In this document: positions 54,449 through 63,474 of the stretch, piece after piece
How positions within the stretch are numbered: the stretch's first letter is position 1
Layout of the letters: every line of letters starts with the position of its first letter
Origin: JAUUSJ01 sp964439395
GTDB lineage: Bacteria; Bacillota; Clostridia; Lachnospirales; Lachnospiraceae
Reading direction: 5' to 3'
DNA length: 64,000 nucleotides
NCBI GenBank assembly: GCA_964439395.1
Contig: CAYTNV010000006.1
Coordinates: forward strand, 46,161-110,160
Program-made: the position numbers and the translations under genes
Notes under the pieces: generated by a model
The model's database searches: none
Seen by the model: only the letters and a program-made list of their open reading frames with translations
What the model was told of the DNA's origin: nothing

Positions 54449-54640
54449 TGACACTCCCCCTGCCTAAAGGCAGGGGATTCTTACTACTTGTCACTGAACA
54501 GTGGCTGACCAGTCCATTTCTGCTAGGTCGTAGTGCAAGATATGGAGATGCCATTACCCATCCTAGAGCAGAACATATAGTTCTCTAGGCAGTTTGTCTG
54601 TTACCAACAAACTCAGGTAAATAAATCCCTTAATCACTCA
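54449..54640 (-). mobile_element. IS200/IS605-family right-end remnant, including an omegaRNA-like sequence
   Basis: On the minus strand the segment ends in a CCCCTGCC-GGCAGGGG hairpin (54457-54476) followed by GGAGTGTCAA, the standard right end of IS200/IS605 elements. Upstream lie several small stems (GCCTAGAGAAC, CACTGTTCAGTG) as in the guide-RNA region next to tnpB genes. No tnpB or tnpA frame remains nearby, so only the end survives. Confidence 0.55.
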
Positions 54641-54969
54641 TAAGACATATCTCCTTTTTCATCACCTTTTAATTCAGGAAAAAACTGCAATATCCGTGTC
54701 AAATTCTCTAAATATAGTATAAATATTTTTCTCATTAGTATTATGAGCAGTATTCCATTCCACTATTTTAAAAGTCTGCTCTCCATCCGATGGGACATAT
54801 TCTTTTCTATGCTCTGTTCTACAAATACCAAATATTACTGATATAGCATTTTAGTTTACTGTAATCCAGACGCAACTTGCTCATATCCATTATCACAAAA
54901 TCGAAATCTCAAAAACTCACTCTCGGAAAACTGATTCAATTTTTCTATGAATAGCATTGAGAAAATCAT
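54640..54969 (-). pseudogene. Decayed gene with an endonuclease/exonuclease/phosphatase-like N-terminus
   Basis: The minus strand shows coding-like stretches broken by stops: LNQFSESEFLRFRFCDNGYE first, and later FKIVEWNTAHNTNEKNIYT followed by FREFDTDIAVF. The second resembles the start of EEP-family nucleases (VxWNTA, EFDADI). A frameshift in a T run interrupts it just afterwards, and the IS605 remnant truncates it. Family call tentative. Confidence 0.35.
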
Positions 54970-55247
54970 TGTTTACCTACCAAATTAATACAGAATATTC
55001 CATAAATAAAATTGCTGAAAACAAGAGGATAGTACTTCAATCTACTTCATAAAAGTATTTTATGCTACAAAAGAAAGTTCTCTAGCAAAATCTTTGCAGA
55101 ATATACACATTCAATTTCAATTAAATTACTGTGGCAACCAAGTTATACATAAATGTTAGCTATAGTTGCGCAACTGTAAAATCAAAATGGTTTAACTAAA
55201 GCCAAATATAAGTTACAATTTAATTATCAAACTGAAAGGAGAAACAG
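54970..55247 (+). promoter_or_regulatory. Upstream region of the XRE gene with a palindromic operator
   Basis: No gene is seen. AGTTGCGCAACT at 55165-55176 is a perfect 12-bp palindrome about 72 bp before the XRE start codon, a likely binding site for that regulator itself. GAAAGGAGA precedes the ATG. Confidence 0.5.
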
Positions 55248-55829
55248 ATGCAATTTCGAGACAAATTATTTCACCTAAGAAAAAAATCGGGTATGACACA
55301 AGCCGAGTTAGCCGAAGCATTAAATGTATCACGACAAGCTATTTCTAAGTGGGAAATGGGAACGACCGTTCCTGATATAAACAATATACTTTCTATCAGT
55401 AAAATATTTAGAGTATCGATAGATTATCTAGTCAATGATGAATTAGATATAGAAGAAGACCTACCTTCAATAAAAGCGACATCCAACGTTACTAAAATAA
55501 ATCTAGCCAATGGTAAATTGAATACAGAAGAAGACTCACCCACAATAAAAACTACATCTAACATTGCTAAAGTAAATCCAACCGCTGATAAATTAGAAAT
55601 AGAAGAAGAATCATCTTTAACAAAAACAACATCTAAAACTACTAAAAAATATATTTGGATAAGAATCATAACTGCATTTTGTATTATAACCTCTTTTTAT
55701 ATCATTGGAATAATTACGCATACCACCACAACTGTAACAACTTTTTTATTCACCCTTGGATTTATATTTTCAATTTACTATATAATAAAATTATTGGTGC
55801 TATTTCTTTCAAATAAAAAAGAAAAATAA
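55248..55829 (+). CDS. XRE-family regulator with repeated linker and C-terminal TM helices
   Basis: A 193-residue protein. The N-terminal helix-turn-helix (residues 1-64) is of the standard XRE type: MTQAELAEALNVSRQAISKWE and IFRVSIDYLVND. Residues 64-135 consist of three consecutive 25-residue repeats (DELDIEEDLPSIKATS, GKLNTEEDSPTIKTTS, DKLEIEEESSLTKTTS). Two membrane helices follow (about 140-160 and 163-185) and the end is KKEK. Membrane-anchored XRE regulators are common in Firmicutes; the acidic repeats are not. It stands alone and may control a nearby gene or itself. Confidence 0.85.
   Translation: MQFRDKLFHLRKKSGMTQAELAEALNVSRQAISKWEMGTTVPDINNILSISKIFRVSIDYLVNDELDIEEDLPSIKATSNVTKINLANGKLNTEEDSPTIKTTSNIAKVNPTADKLEIEEESSLTKTTSKTTKKYIWIRIITAFCIITSFYIIGIITHTTTTVTTFLFTLGFIFSIYYIIKLLVLFLSNKKEK
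55437..55652 (+). repeat. Three 75-bp coding repeats in the XRE gene
   Basis: Units begin at 55437, 55512 and 55587, exactly 75 bp apart, and encode diverged 25-residue copies; the third is slightly shorter. They have accumulated many substitutions, so the expansion is old. Confidence 0.85.
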
Positions 55830-55991
55830 TTTTTTATAGATAACTTCTCGGAATCTCATGAATGAGATTCCACCTGAAACTTGACAACTAAATATCGTGA
55901 AGGAAAAAAATTGCGAGAAATGAACATAAACATTGGACATAGCGGGTACTATGCCTTGAAAAATCTTATGAATGGGGTTAAGATATCATTA

Positions 55992-56216
55992 TTAAGGAGT
56001 CAATCTTAATAATGAATCTTGAAATGCCTTAGCAGAGGGCATTTCCCAGGCATCAAAATGTTGTAGCATCATGATGCCATAGAGGCGGCAGTACCACATC
56101 TTCGTAGAGCGGTGCCTGCCGTCTTCTAATTTATAATCCTCTTTCTCGCGTTTGTTGGAGCGTTCCACGGAAGTTCTTCCATTGTATTCCTTTTTCCATT
56201 CCGTGAGCAGACTCAC
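55992..56216 (-). pseudogene. Transposase C-terminal fragment
   Basis: About 70 codons on the minus strand read YNGRTSVERSNKREKEDYKL, then STKMWYCRLYGIMMLQHFDAW. The RTSVER...KED and the Trp/Tyr-rich tail match the end of DDE transposases of the IS1182/ISNCY-like type. There is no start; a near-perfect ATTATTAAG inverted repeat (55988-56013) may be its former end. It joins directly to the erythromycin-esterase-like fragment. Confidence 0.6.
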
Positions 56217-56412
56217 CCAGTCCTACTACTGATACGCTGTCTGAAATGGTTATCTCGGAAACAGACATTCCATAGACATCTATTTCCTCTATTCATTGTC
56301 TTGACAGAACTGCTGGATAATTCAAATAGATTGTGATGCCAATAACTACTATAAGTATAATAGAAAGCAACACCAGTCCAACGCGTTTCAATATTTTTGT
56401 GAATTTTCTCAT
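56190..56412 (-). pseudogene. N-terminal fragment of an erythromycin-esterase-like membrane-anchored protein
   Basis: From the ATG at 56412 the minus strand reads a basic start (MRKFTKILKRVG), one TM helix and YLNYPAVLSRQ, then an in-frame TGA and further codons DVYGMSVSEITISDSVSVVG and LGESAHG. The GLGE(S/A)xHG motif is the start of the erythromycin esterase/succinoglycan biosynthesis family. The gene is broken by the stop and cut by the transposase fragment. Confidence 0.45.
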
Positions 56413-56798
56413 TATTCTTTTCACGAGTGCCACATCCATATAATCGGGTGATGGAAAAATAAATCCAATAAATGACGACACGATACAAATAGTCAAGAGT
56501 GGTTTCCGCTCCAGAGGGCAAAAATAAAAACCAGTAGCGGCATAATTCCTAAAAGCATTGGCATTAATGACATAATAACGAATCGCTTCTTAGTGATTGG
56601 ATAAAAGGATATAGCATAGGCCGCTATTTTCTTCTTGCAAAATCCTACATAAACAGTAGCCGCTTTCGGATAGCAGACTGCATGTAGATATTCATGCGAG
56701 AGCAGGAACAAAAAGCCAATCATGAAACTCATCGATATAAATTTTAGGTTAAAAAAGTTGTCACTCATGCCTTTTTTATACAAATAACAACGAAACAT
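56413..56798 (-). pseudogene. Frameshifted DUF3267-like membrane protein
   Basis: A minus-strand frame has a TM helix, FLLSHEYLHAVCYPKAATVY (an HExxH site), then YPITKKRFVIMSLMPMLLGI and a second hydrophobic stretch. This order (HExLH, PxxKxRF, xLP) is that of the DUF3267 membrane metalloprotease-like family. The frame stops near 56495 and continues in another frame as SSFIGFIFPSPDYMDVALV, which fits the family's GDYxD end. So it carries one frameshift. Confidence 0.5.
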
Positions 56799-56852
56799 AA
56801 AAACACTGGTAAAATCCCATAAGGCAATGACGCTTTCAGAAATTTCTGCCTG

Positions 56853-57773
56853 TCATTTAACTATATTCTCCATTTTTTCCTGCATTCTCTGAGCAAAGAA
56901 TATAATTTCAAATTCCGTTCCTTTCTCAACTACACTTTTAACAATCATTTTCCCTCCATGTCCTTCAACAATCCATTTTGCAATAGCTAAGCCAAGTCCC
57001 ACCCCATCTGGATTTTTATTTCTTGTTTCCGTTACTCTATAAAAGCGGTCAAACAAATGTTCCAAATGTTCTTTTTCTATTCCGCAACCGTTATCACATA
57101 CTTTGATTTTTATATTTCTTTTATTCTGCATCACGGAAATTACTATATCAGAGGCTCCACTATACCAAATGGCATTATCCAAGAGAATCATCAGTACCTG
57201 TTTTATCCTTTTTCTGTCGCCGCAGAATAGTATATGATCGTCCACCTGCATATGCAGATAAATATCTTTTTGCTTTGCAGTTTCCTCTAATGCCATTACC
57301 ACTTCATTTACTGCCTGCTTGAATAAAAACTCATTCCACTCAAATTCCTGTCTATCTGTATCTGCTCTTGACAAAGTAAGCAAATCATCTATAAGCTTTG
57401 TCATCCTTTGGCTTTCAGAATCAATATTTTTCAGCCATTTCATCTGGCTTTCCACGCTTTCCTCCTTGCATTCCATAACCAACTCCAGATTTGTTCGGAT
57501 TACCGCAAGAGGTGTACGAAGTTCATGGGAAGCATCCGCAGTAAAATCAAGCTGCTTTTGCCATGCTTTTTTGATGGGTGCAACAGCAATCTTAGACAAA
57601 ATCAAGCTCCCAATAAATACCATACCGATACCTGCAGTAATTGTCATTATCCACCGTTGTATAGAAAGATCTCCATCTGGATTTAGAAAAATAAAAGAGC
57701 TAATGACAAACAGAATGATACTGATAACCAACACACAAAACCAAATAAAACGTTTCCGCAAATTATGTATCAT
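56853..57773 (-). CDS. Two-component sensor histidine kinase
   Basis: A 306-residue membrane kinase. Two TM helices (about 8-30 and 40-62) enclose a very short outer loop, so it senses within or near the membrane. The phosphoacceptor is H83 in DASHELRTPLA; N box LDNAIWYSGA, G1 VCDNGCGI, F box LFDRFYRV and G2 GVGLGLAIAKWIVEGHGG complete the ATPase. The start overlaps the end of the response regulator gene by 11 bp, showing translational coupling. It works with the regulator at 57763. Confidence 0.92.
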   Translation of the reverse strand: MIHNLRKRFIWFCVLVISIILFVISSFIFLNPDGDLSIQRWIMTITAGIGMVFIGSLILSKIAVAPIKKAWQKQLDFTADASHELRTPLAVIRTNLELVMECKEESVESQMKWLKNIDSESQRMTKLIDDLLTLSRADTDRQEFEWNEFLFKQAVNEVVMALEETAKQKDIYLHMQVDDHILFCGDRKRIKQVLMILLDNAIWYSGASDIVISVMQNKRNIKIKVCDNGCGIEKEHLEHLFDRFYRVTETRNKNPDGVGLGLAIAKWIVEGHGGKMIVKSVVEKGTEFEIIFFAQRMQEKMENIVK

Positions 57774-58449
57774 TGACAGCCTCCTTCAAACAATAGCCAA
57801 TTCCCCTAATTGTATTAAGAGATACTCCACAGGAAAGAAAATCAATCTTTTTTCTTAAATAAAAGACATATAATTCCACACTTGTAAGTTCGACTTCTTT
57901 TTCAAATCCCCACACTCTATCAAAAATCTGTTCCTTACCAAGCACTAATCCTTTATTTCTCATAAAAAATTCTAAAAGCTGTGTTTCTTTTGCTGTCAGT
58001 TTAATTTTTGTTCCCAGGCAATATGCTTCACATCTTTTTATATCCAATTCTAAAGAAGCTACTGAAATTCTATCTTCTGAAAGCATATTCAGAGAGCGAC
58101 GCCCCAGCGCCCGTACTCTGGCAAGCAGCTCATCTTTTGAAAACGGTTTTACCAGATAGTCATCTGCCCCTGCATCAAGGCCTTTTACCCGTTCTGGCAG
58201 CGCATCCTTTGCGGTAAGCAAAATAACAGGCGTCATAATACCCTCTCCTCGGATATGTTTCAATATTTCAAGACCTTCTTTGCGGGGCAAAATACGGTCA
58301 AGTATAATAACATCATAAAACCCTGTTTCTGCATAGTCTTGTGCTTCAATTCCATCTCCAGTCATATCTACTTGATAGCCTTGCTTCCGCAAAATCTGTA
58401 CCAAAGCTTCCGCAAGTCGTAACTCATCCTCTACAAGCAATATCTTCAT
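57763..58449 (-). CDS. OmpR-family response regulator
   Basis: A 228-residue regulator. Receiver domain: LLVEDE (acidic pocket), phosphoacceptor D51 in VIILDRILP, LLTAKDA (Thr) and DDYLVKPFSKDELLAR (Lys). The C-terminal winged helix (about 130-225) has LTAKETQLLEFFMRN, VWGFEKEVELTSVELYVFYL and IRGIGYCL. A GGTGGTG site precedes the ATG. The long inverted repeat at 58486, 40 bp upstream, contains two 11-bp-spaced CTTTGAA boxes, the typical OmpR arrangement, so autoregulation and control of the divergent gene are likely. Confidence 0.93.
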   Translation of the reverse strand: MKILLVEDELRLAEALVQILRKQGYQVDMTGDGIEAQDYAETGFYDVIILDRILPRKEGLEILKHIRGEGIMTPVILLTAKDALPERVKGLDAGADDYLVKPFSKDELLARVRALGRRSLNMLSEDRISVASLELDIKRCEAYCLGTKIKLTAKETQLLEFFMRNKGLVLGKEQIFDRVWGFEKEVELTSVELYVFYLRKKIDFLSCGVSLNTIRGIGYCLKEAVNDT

Positions 58450-58485
58450 TTACATCACCACCTTACATTATTATAAATATCTTTC

Positions 58486-58535
58486 CTTTGAATTTGCTTT
58501 GAAAAATAATGGGATACTTCAAAGCAAATTCAAAG
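58486..58535. promoter_or_regulatory. 18-bp perfect inverted repeat, probable response-regulator operator
   Basis: CTTTGAATTTGCTTTGAA (58486-58503) is repeated as its exact complement at 58518-58535. Each arm holds two CTTTGAA boxes in direct orientation with an 11-bp period. A TATACT -10 (about 58544) of the divergent gene follows directly. Confidence 0.75.
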
Positions 58536-58583
58536 TTTGGATTGCTATACTCCACTCAAATAAACATGAATGGAGGAAACATT

Positions 58584-59734
58584 ATGCAAAACAACCATAG
58601 CAAGAAATCAAAGGAAGCAGGAAAACCTGCAACAATAAAAGTATTAAAGGGAACAGTCCTGTTTTACCTGATTATCACTTTTGAAATGTTCTACATGGCA
58701 GGACCATTTGCAATTTATTTTTATGGGATTTACAACCCTATACTAAAATTTTTTAACGGTTCCCCTTTATTTTCATTTTTAAACAGATTTTTTTACCGCA
58801 TATAGCAAGAACAACAACCTCTCCCCTTGTCAATATCCATGAATATGTCGGAGCGATTATTGCAATCATCGGCTTTGTCATCTTTTTCATCGGCGCAGTC
58901 CAGATTTATTACAGCAAATTCACCCGTAAAGGAGCCGTAACTGGCGGTATATATCGTTTCGTACGCCATCCACAATATACTTCATTTGCCACCTGTGGAT
59001 TAGGACTATTAATCATGTGGCCAAGATATATGAACCTATTTATGTTTGTTACCATGCTTTTTGTTTATTATCTGTTAGCCAAAGCAGAAGAACGGGAATG
59101 TGAAACAAAATTCGGTCAGCCTTATATCAACTATAAAAATAATACTTCCATGTTTTTCCCATTTTACAGAGGAAAACGCACAAATATCCTTCCAGACAGC
59201 AAGGCTAAGAAGGCTCTTATTCTGACTGAAATATATCTCGCTTCCTTAGTCCTCGCTTATGGCATGGCAACTTTAATATATAATCACTCTGTAAATAGCC
59301 TGTATGCTTCTTATACGGAAAACTCCGCTACCATTGCTATTTGTGAAATGGATGAAACTACTATTTCTGAAATCCTAACCATCGTTTCTGAAAACGATCA
59401 AACAACGGACTATATAAACCACACAGAAGATACATACCTGAACTATATACTGCCAACAAATTGGTACGCTGCCGAAGTTCCCATGAATGGTATTGAATAT
59501 CGGTCAGGACACTCTTCTCCAAATGATTTTGACCAGACACAATATAAAATCATTCTTACAAAAGCAATCCTGAGTGATAGTTCTAAAACAGGCGGCAAAA
59601 TAATCCTTTCTAACATACTGGAACGGGAACCTCTTGTTGAAATCTGGGTTAACTTGGAGCAACATACCGTTACACAAATTCTTGGTATACCCGAAAATTA
59701 CAAATACCGTGGTATTCCAGTAGCTGTATTTTAA
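58584..59734 (+). pseudogene. Isoprenylcysteine methyltransferase-like membrane protein, frameshifted at a T7 run
   Basis: From ATG 58584 (GGAGG 6 nt upstream) the frame reads a basic N-terminus and TM helices and stops after NRFFYRI at about 58804. Adding one T to the T7 run near 58790 joins it to a long frame through GAIIAIIGFVIFFIGAVQIY, GGIYRFVRHPQYTSFATCGL (the R-HPxY methyltransferase motif) and AEERECETKFGQPYINYK, followed by a TM helix and about 150 extracytoplasmic residues. The intact product would be about 383 residues. It may be phase-variable, a pseudogene or a sequencing error. Confidence 0.75.
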
Positions 59735-59754
59735 TTGAAAAGAATTTAAATATC

Positions 59755-60349
59755 ATGGATATAAATAATCATAAAATAGATATGATGAAAAATGCTCCCA
59801 TTCCATCATTACTGCTAAAACTTGAGCTTCCTACTATACTTGGAATGTTAATCAATGCACTCTACAGTATCGTAAATGCTTATTTTATTGGCGGACTTGG
59901 CATCAGCCAAATGGAAGCAGTATCTGTTGTTTTTCCCATTTCACAAATAATTATTGGCTTAGGCATGATGTTCGGAAGCGGAGCAGCTTCTTACATTTCC
60001 CGACTACTGGGACAAAAGCAAACTGAGTTGGCAAATCAAACAGCTTCCACTAGATTATTTACAAGTTTGTTTGTTGGTACTATTACTATTTTCGGCTCTT
60101 TCATTTTCCTACCCCCACTGCTTAAAGGCTTAGGGGCTACGGATACTATCATGCCTTATGCTAAGGAATACGCAGCAATATATATATATAGCAGAAAGCA
60201 TTTTTAATATTTTTAACGTAACAATGAACAATATTGTAACTTCAGAAGGACAGATTGACACAATCCTTGCTACATTCGATGATAAGAAACTAACAGGTAT
60301 AGCAGGCATAGCGAAAGGCATATGTAAAGCAAAAAAGCCAGAAGATTAA
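59755..60349 (+). pseudogene. Internally deleted MATE-family transporter
   Basis: The first 140 codons are a normal MATE N-terminus (LLLKLELPTILGMLINALYSI, QMEAVSVVFPISQIIIG, GSGAASYISRLLGQK). After KEYAAIYIYSRKHF the frame ends. In another frame, SIFNIFNVTMNNIVTSEGQ, a later MATE segment, appears, and then IDTILATFDDKKLTGIAGIA, which is not MATE-like. So most of the gene has been deleted and the junction fused to a different relic. Confidence 0.7.
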
Positions 60350-60365
60350 GCTCTGCCCTTTGCCC

Positions 60366-61027
60366 CTATTTAACAAAAACGAGTTTCCTTTGATTTAACC
60401 CTCCTAATTTATCCGCATATATTGATACGGATTTTGAATGAGTTACTACAATCACATATTTCCCATCTTCATATGCTAATTTTTTTTAATATCCATAATA
60501 ACAGCTTCATTGTTTGCATCAAGATTACCTGTCGGCTCATCCGCAATAACAATCTCTGGATTATGCGATATTGCACGGGCAATCCCTACCCGCTGCTGTT
60601 CTCCGCCAGACATCTTTACCACTTTACGATTCGCAGTTTCTTCGTCAATTCCGATTTTCTCAAGAAGCATTTTAGCAAACTTCTTTTATCCCGTTCCTTT
60701 ACTCCGCTAATATTCATCGAAAGGATAATGTTTTCTAAAGCAGTTGCATTTTGTAAAAGATTGTATCCCTGAAAAATAACGCCAACATTTTTGCTCGATA
60801 AATATCTTTGTCAAAATCCTTTATATCTTTTCCCTAAAAAAAATCTTGCCTTCTGTTGGTGTATCCAAACCAGAAATCAATGAAAGCAGCGTACTTTTGC
60901 CCGCACCCGATTTCCCCATAACGGCATACAACTTACCCTGTTCAAACTTTGCATTTAAAGAAACCAAAACCTTTTTTTGATTTTTCCCATACTGGTAAGT
61001 TACATTATCTAACACTAAAACACTCAT
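60366..61027 (-). pseudogene. Broken ABC transporter ATPase (LolD/MacB-like)
   Basis: The minus strand has VLDNVTYQYGKNQKKVL, Walker A GKSGAGKSTLLSLISGLD (60830-60990), a frameshifted middle, then IDEETANRKVVKMSGGEQQR (signature), IVIADEPTGNLD (Walker B), a second shift in an A8 run, and a tail YVIVVTHSKSVSIYADKL to the TAG at 60366. The order matches the small MacB/LolD-type ATPases of about 220 residues. At least two frameshifts make it non-functional. No permease gene remains. Confidence 0.75.
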
Positions 61028-61202
61028 ATATTTTCCTTAACTCAATTCAAATCCAAAAGTATAGCGTCATACTGAGGGTAAATATATCATGTTTACAGAC
61101 GGTTTTCTATCAATTTCACCTTTATCTTTACGGAAATAGTAAGGATGCTGCCTATCAAATTCTTGTATGTTACTTTATGACACATGAGCATTTGCTCATG
61201 AT

Positions 61203-61799
61203 TTATTTTCTTATTAAATCGTAAAGATATGCTCCTTCATCTACCTTACGGATGTTGATAAGCTCCATTCCCAGATGTGCATATTTACTTTTCTTGAGTT
61301 CTGCATCTGTTACAACAATGCAGGGAAGCCCTCTTTTATCAGCAAGTTCAAAGGCATTTTCAATTAACGCCCTCATATGCCCCTGTCCTTGAAATTGTTT
61401 TTGCACAGCCAACATTTCTACTTGAATAAAATCTTTCTTTTCCTTACGCAGTTTCATTTCAATGCTGCCGCCACCAGACTGACAGTGTTTTGAAAACTTT
61501 ATAAATCCCCCTACCCCCAATGCCTTTATCATCCCTATAAACATCTGCATCATAAGTTTTATCGGCATAGGCTTCGTGGTATCTGTAATTACGATAAAAC
61601 CTTCTCTTTCTGAGCTACACGTATAAACCATCCCTGCTTTCAATCCTACCTTTAACATGACCTTTAAATATGTAATCAATCTATTACGGTCTGGAAAAAG
61701 GTAAATAAGTCCGTATTCATTTTCTCCATACGAATAATCGGCAAAGGCTTCTGCAACACCGTTCATTTCTTCTTCGGTCATAAATTTTACTGGTATCAT
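61203..61799 (-). CDS. GNAT-family N-acetyltransferase
   Basis: A 198-residue protein. The acetyl-CoA motif is LAVQKQFQGQGHMRALIENA (about 146-165, Q/RxxGxG/A form), followed by GLPCIVVTDAELKKSKYAHLG, the typical GNAT ending with YxxxG. The middle SGGGSIEMKLRKEKKDFIQV supplies the beta strands. Substrate unknown. GGAGG is 8 nt before the ATG at 61799. It is divergent from the TetR gene by about 110 bp, so TetR probably controls it. Confidence 0.85.
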   Translation of the reverse strand: MIPVKFMTEEEMNGVAEAFADYSYGENEYGLIYLFPDRNRLITYLKVMLKVGLKAGMVYTCSSEREGFIVITDTTKPMPIKLMMQMFIGMIKALGVGGFIKFSKHCQSGGGSIEMKLRKEKKDFIQVEMLAVQKQFQGQGHMRALIENAFELADKRGLPCIVVTDAELKKSKYAHLGMELINIRKVDEGAYLYDLIRK

Positions 61800-61908
61800 G
61801 GCTATTCCTCCGTAATCAATTATTGTTAATTCTACTTCTATATGATATAGTATAAATATCTCAAAATGACTTTCAATAGAATTTTGGTCATAGCAAGGAT
61901 GTGTTATT

Positions 61909-62493
61909 ATGGCAAATATCATTCCAGAGGAAGAACGTAGACAAATCAAAGAACAACTTGTCAACTTAGGATTTAACCTTTTACGAAAAGGCGGAATCAA
62001 AGCAGTGAATATTGATGTCTTAACGAAACGGTGTTTTATCGCTAAAGGAACATTTTATAACTTATTTCCAAGTAAAACAGATTTCATTTATACGGTTATG
62101 CGGAAAAAGCGCGAACAAGCAAAGGAGAAACTGAATGATTTTCTTTCTGATAACGGACAACTTTCCCGACAAGGCCTATATGATTACCTGCAATGGCTGT
62201 GTGCAGAAAATCCTAACATCTTCTCTTATTTAAACGAACAGGAAACCCGTTGGCTTATTTCAAAATGGCCTACGGAATATTTGGAAAACGAGAACAATGA
62301 TGAAACAACCGCTTTAGAGATTATTTCTTATCTTGAATCTCCAAAACCCATACCTGACTGGCAGCTTTTCTGCAATCTCTTAAAATTAGCGGCATGGACT
62401 CTAAACAGCAGGGAATTTCTGATAGAGGAAGCATATCAGCGGACGATTGACACTTTACTCAATAACGCATGTGATTGTATTTGCAGAATATAA
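61909..62493 (+). CDS. TetR/AcrR-family transcriptional regulator
   Basis: A 194-residue regulator. The N-terminal helix-turn-helix is complete: FNLLRKGGIKAVNIDVLTKR, then CFIAKGTFYNLFPSKTDFIY (residues about 22-65), the TetR signature KGTFYxxFxSK. The C-terminal ligand domain is all-helical and not specific to a known subfamily. The ribosome site is weak (AAGGATG overlaps). Divergent from the GNAT gene. Confidence 0.9.
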   Translation: MANIIPEEERRQIKEQLVNLGFNLLRKGGIKAVNIDVLTKRCFIAKGTFYNLFPSKTDFIYTVMRKKREQAKEKLNDFLSDNGQLSRQGLYDYLQWLCAENPNIFSYLNEQETRWLISKWPTEYLENENNDETTALEIISYLESPKPIPDWQLFCNLLKLAAWTLNSREFLIEEAYQRTIDTLLNNACDCICRI

Positions 62494-62689
62494 ATTTCTA
62501 TCAAGCACCATATTATGGTTTCATTTATTTAATACATTAATACATTTTTTGCATCTCCTTATTCACCCTTTCTGTAAGCAAAGGACGGCATATGTAAGAC
62601 AAAAGAGCCAGAGGAATAAACCTCTATTTTTTCTTTTGCCCTGCACCTAATACTTTGGCACTCCATAGCCGAGGATTTCATAATATCCC
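62494..62689 (+). other. Gap with a short relic related to 60300-60349
   Basis: No gene. At about 62571-62620 the plus strand resembles 60307-60358 (both carry GGCATATGTAA, then AAGAGCCAGA or AAAGCCAGA and a TAA), so the same lost gene tail was probably present at both ends of this region. Confidence 0.45.
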
Positions 62690-62923
62690 TGAAGTGGTAT
62701 AATAAAATTGTAACATCAACACTAATAAAAATGATATAATAATCAATAGAAAGTGAAGGTGTTACCCATGGCAAAATCAAATCGTAATGATGAACCTGAA
62801 TTTAAGGAAAAACTGATTCGTCTTGTGTTAGAAGAAGGCAGGACAATAAAAAGTGTCAATGAAGAATACTCTCTTGGGGAAGGAACTGTTCTTTCTGGTT
62901 CCCCTTTTCTTCGGATAAAATAG
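62690..62923 (+). mobile_element. Left-end fragment of an IS3-family element with start of orfA
   Basis: TGAAGTGGTATAAT..TTGTAACA at 62690 is an IS3/IS150-like end. The ATG at 62768 opens orfA: FKEKLIRLVLEEGRTIKSV then NEEYSLGEGTV, a normal IS3 OrfA helix-turn-helix start, and then junk residues to a TAG at 62921. The rest of the element has been replaced by the next IS copy. Confidence 0.65.
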
Positions 62924-62974
62924 AATAGATGTAGTGGTCAAGCATTTTTGTAACACTTTGTTCGAAAAATTCAC

Positions 62975-63474
62975 TACATGTTTCGTGCTTCAAATGGTGC
63001 CATCCAGTTATGATATGAATGCGGTCTAACATGGTTGTACCGTATTTTTCCATTGGATAACCAGATGTATGTAAAATCGGTGCACCATATTTTATTTTTT
63101 GCATCTGCCGTAAAGTTTTGTTTTAAAAGGTTAGGGAATATTTTGTTTTTTTCTCCACGCACACAGGTCTGTTATTTCTGCATGGTTACTGCATGCAGGT
63201 TCAATTCCCGATTCATATGCCTGTGAACGGTAGTTTTACTTTAGTATATTCCTTTCCGTGCCAGAAATATTTTCCTTCCACGATGGACAAGGATCCTATT
63301 ATTGTTATAGTAAATACTTTTGATTTCTTCCAATATTTTCTGTTTCTGCTTACGGTATGTATCCTTATTGTCTTTTAAATAATGATAATAGGCATTTGGT
63401 GCTATATGAAAATGTCTGAAAAGCCATCTCAGACCAAGTGTGTCTTTGTTTTCATCAATGAACTGATAAATCAC
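62975..63474 (-). pseudogene. IS3-family transposase OrfB, deleted and frameshifted
   Basis: Minus-strand pieces: IYQFIDENKDTLGLRWLFRH, AYYHYLKDNKDTYRKQKQ, then a stop, FPNLLKQNFTADAKNKIWCT with the first catalytic Asp in CTDFTYIW, and immediately RYNHVRPHSYHNWMAPFEAR, the family's C-terminus. So the segment with the second Asp and the Glu is missing. The product cannot be active. Confidence 0.8.
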
